Positions 62,668-64,000 of a DNA stretch of 64,000 nt are shown one piece after another. The notes below the pieces were generated by a model. That model saw only the letters and a list, made by a program, of their open reading frames with translations. It did no database searches and had not been told where the DNA came from. The DNA is from an uncultured Bacilli bacterium. Lineage in GTDB: Bacteria; Bacillota_I; Bacilli_A; RF39; UBA660. Position 1 is the stretch's first letter. Each line of letters starts with the position of its first letter. The position numbers and the translations under genes are program-made. Location: assembly GCA_934167665.1 (NCBI GenBank), contig CAKPLN010000005.1, positions 38,676 through 102,675 of the forward strand, read 5' to 3'.

Positions 62668-64000
62668 TTATTTTTCATTAATTATCTCTTTAATGGTAGG
62701 TCTAAATACTAATCCAAATGTAATATCTTTGCCTTTAAATAAATTTAAATCTATTATAGATATCACTTTTAGTAGTTCATAATTATCTGGTATTGCGGAA
62801 TCGAATACTGCCATACCATTTTCAGTTCTATCTCCTTTATCTTCACGATATTCAATTTCAAAATATTCTCTTAAATAACCCAAATATTTATTTACTTGTT
62901 TTCTTTTCATTGGAGAAGATACTAAAACCATTTCTTGTTTATGATTAACTTCAAATGGTAATTTATAATCATAAGCACCAACTTGTGTTAATTTAACTGC
63001 TTTATCAATAAAACTACTTCTAAAGTTTATTTGCTTAATATCTAAACTACCTGTATCAGTTTTATCAATCACAATATTATCTATATATTTTGATATAAAT
63101 TGTTGTTTTTCTTCTTTCGTTTTTATATCCCATTCAAATTTATAAAACTCTTTTTCTTTATAACCATTATCAATAGATATTTTTTCTATATCTCTACGGA
63201 CCATAACTTTTTCTATTGTAAAAGTATGAGTATCTAATTCATTTAACTCTTGTTTTTTATTATTTAGTATTTCTAATTTTTCATTTATCTTTTTTAGATC
63301 CTCTTCAAAATCTTTGAGTTCAACTATACCAGTTAGATATGCTTTTTATTTTCTTTCTTTTTGTTTGATGTATCCATCAATTTCTTTATCTAAATTAAGG
63401 TCAGTATTCTTATCTTTTTTATCTGCTAATATTGGTAAAAAGAAGCTATTACACATTTGTTCAAACTCTAAAAACTCATATATTGCTTTTATCATATATT
63501 CTTCAACATAATCTTCTCTTAAATTGAAATGACAAAACTCACAATTATAATAAATATATTTTTTCTTTTTACCACCTGAACCTTTACACTTCATTATTCT
63601 TCCACATTTAGGACATACTAATTTTTGAAAGAATAGATAAGTTCTTGTTCTTGTATAAGTTCTTTGATTAGCTAGTTTTTGTGTTTGGCATTCTTCCCAC
63701 ATAGCACGAGTAATTATAGGTTCTACAACATTCATATAAATAACAGTATCACGACCAATTTTTTTAGCTATTCTTTTGTATTGTTCATAGTCGCCCATGT
63801 AGATTCTATTATTTATAATCCTTTCTATATCAGTGTCATACCAAGATTTGTTTAACACTTTTTCTTTATTAAAAATATTAGATATTTGTTGATAACTATT
63901 TCCCTCTAAATAAAGATTAAATATTCTTTCAATAATATGTCTAGTTGTTTCATCTATGATAGTTTTTTTACTACCATCTTTTTTATATCCAAGTGGAACA
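62668..64000 (-). pseudogene. Large serine recombinase with in-frame stop, cut by window end
   Basis: Reading from the window end, VPLGYKKDGSKKTIIDETTR (recombinase domain), NRIYMGDYEQYKR, a zinc ribbon CPKCGRIMKC...YYNCEFC and a coiled coil follow in one frame. A TAA at 63348-63346 interrupts it (KQKERK-stop-KAYLTGIVELKDFE) and the same frame then runs to 62668. So one nonsense change splits an otherwise complete C-terminal half. The N-terminal resolvase domain with the catalytic Ser is outside the window. These enzymes integrate or excise phages and conjugative elements. The second half also has an internal ATG (63204) that could restart. Confidence 0.85.

Overview
The window is AT-rich and almost entirely transcribed from the minus strand. 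It reads as a chromosomal segment of a low-GC, spore-forming Bacillota, probably a gut-type Bacilli lineage near the Erysipelotrichia/Mollicutes branch (inference). The support is an rpsU-yqeY-yqfC-yqfD-ybeY-cdd-era block in Bacillus-like order, clear GerE, GerM and SpoIIIAH homologues, DivIVA/SepF, an Ile T-box, and a standard genetic code with TGA used as stop.

Layout. 1-4864: era (cut by the window edge), cdd, ybeY, a VanZ-like protein, yqfD, yqfC, yqeY, an unknown zincin-like protein and rpsU with its promoter. 4886-7802: a compact bacteriocin operon with a C39-peptidase ABC exporter, a short accessory protein, two overlapping double-glycine peptides of class IIb type and a small membrane protein that may give immunity. 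The three small genes are easily missed because two start at GTG/TTG. 7860-9484: an IS200/IS605-type tnpB element with an intact TnpB and a conserved 3' RNA (omegaRNA) region; decayed relatives lie near 15.6, 52.5 and 52.9 kb, and a tnpA remnant near 20 kb. 9631-15557: transglutaminase-like protein, tRNA-Arg, a sporulation cluster (gerM, gerE, spoIIIAH), two DUF5684-like membrane proteins, a PLP lyase and an SDR. 16132-22603: two very large prepilin-like surface proteins sharing Ig-like modules, with two anchored accessory proteins. 22668-34325: ileS with its T-box, an 826-residue orphan, divIVA, sepF, a HerA-like ATPase, two unknown helical/acidic proteins and a lipoprotein. 34367-52418: YfhO, asnS, a GH3 enzyme, an RluA-type pseudouridine synthase, tex, a HAD-like protein, PAP2, pgi and a 2549-residue cyclic beta-1,2-glucan synthase homologue. 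52696-54310: tRNA-Ser, Glu, Asn and Ile on the minus strand and tRNA-Lys on the plus strand. 54397-59117: a class I amidotransferase, ddl, murF, an alpha/beta hydrolase and a MraZ-like protein. 59219-64000: a decayed zone with a pseudogene, an anti-sigma-like protein with a truncated sigma factor, two lipoproteins sharing a leader, and a serine recombinase with an in-frame stop.

The strongest candidate for an undescribed system is the two-peptide bacteriocin operon. Next come the TnpB element with a second intact copy of its RNA region next to a tRNA gene, and the pair of giant prepilin-like adhesins. Assignments rest on reading the sequence and remembered family motifs; no database search was possible.
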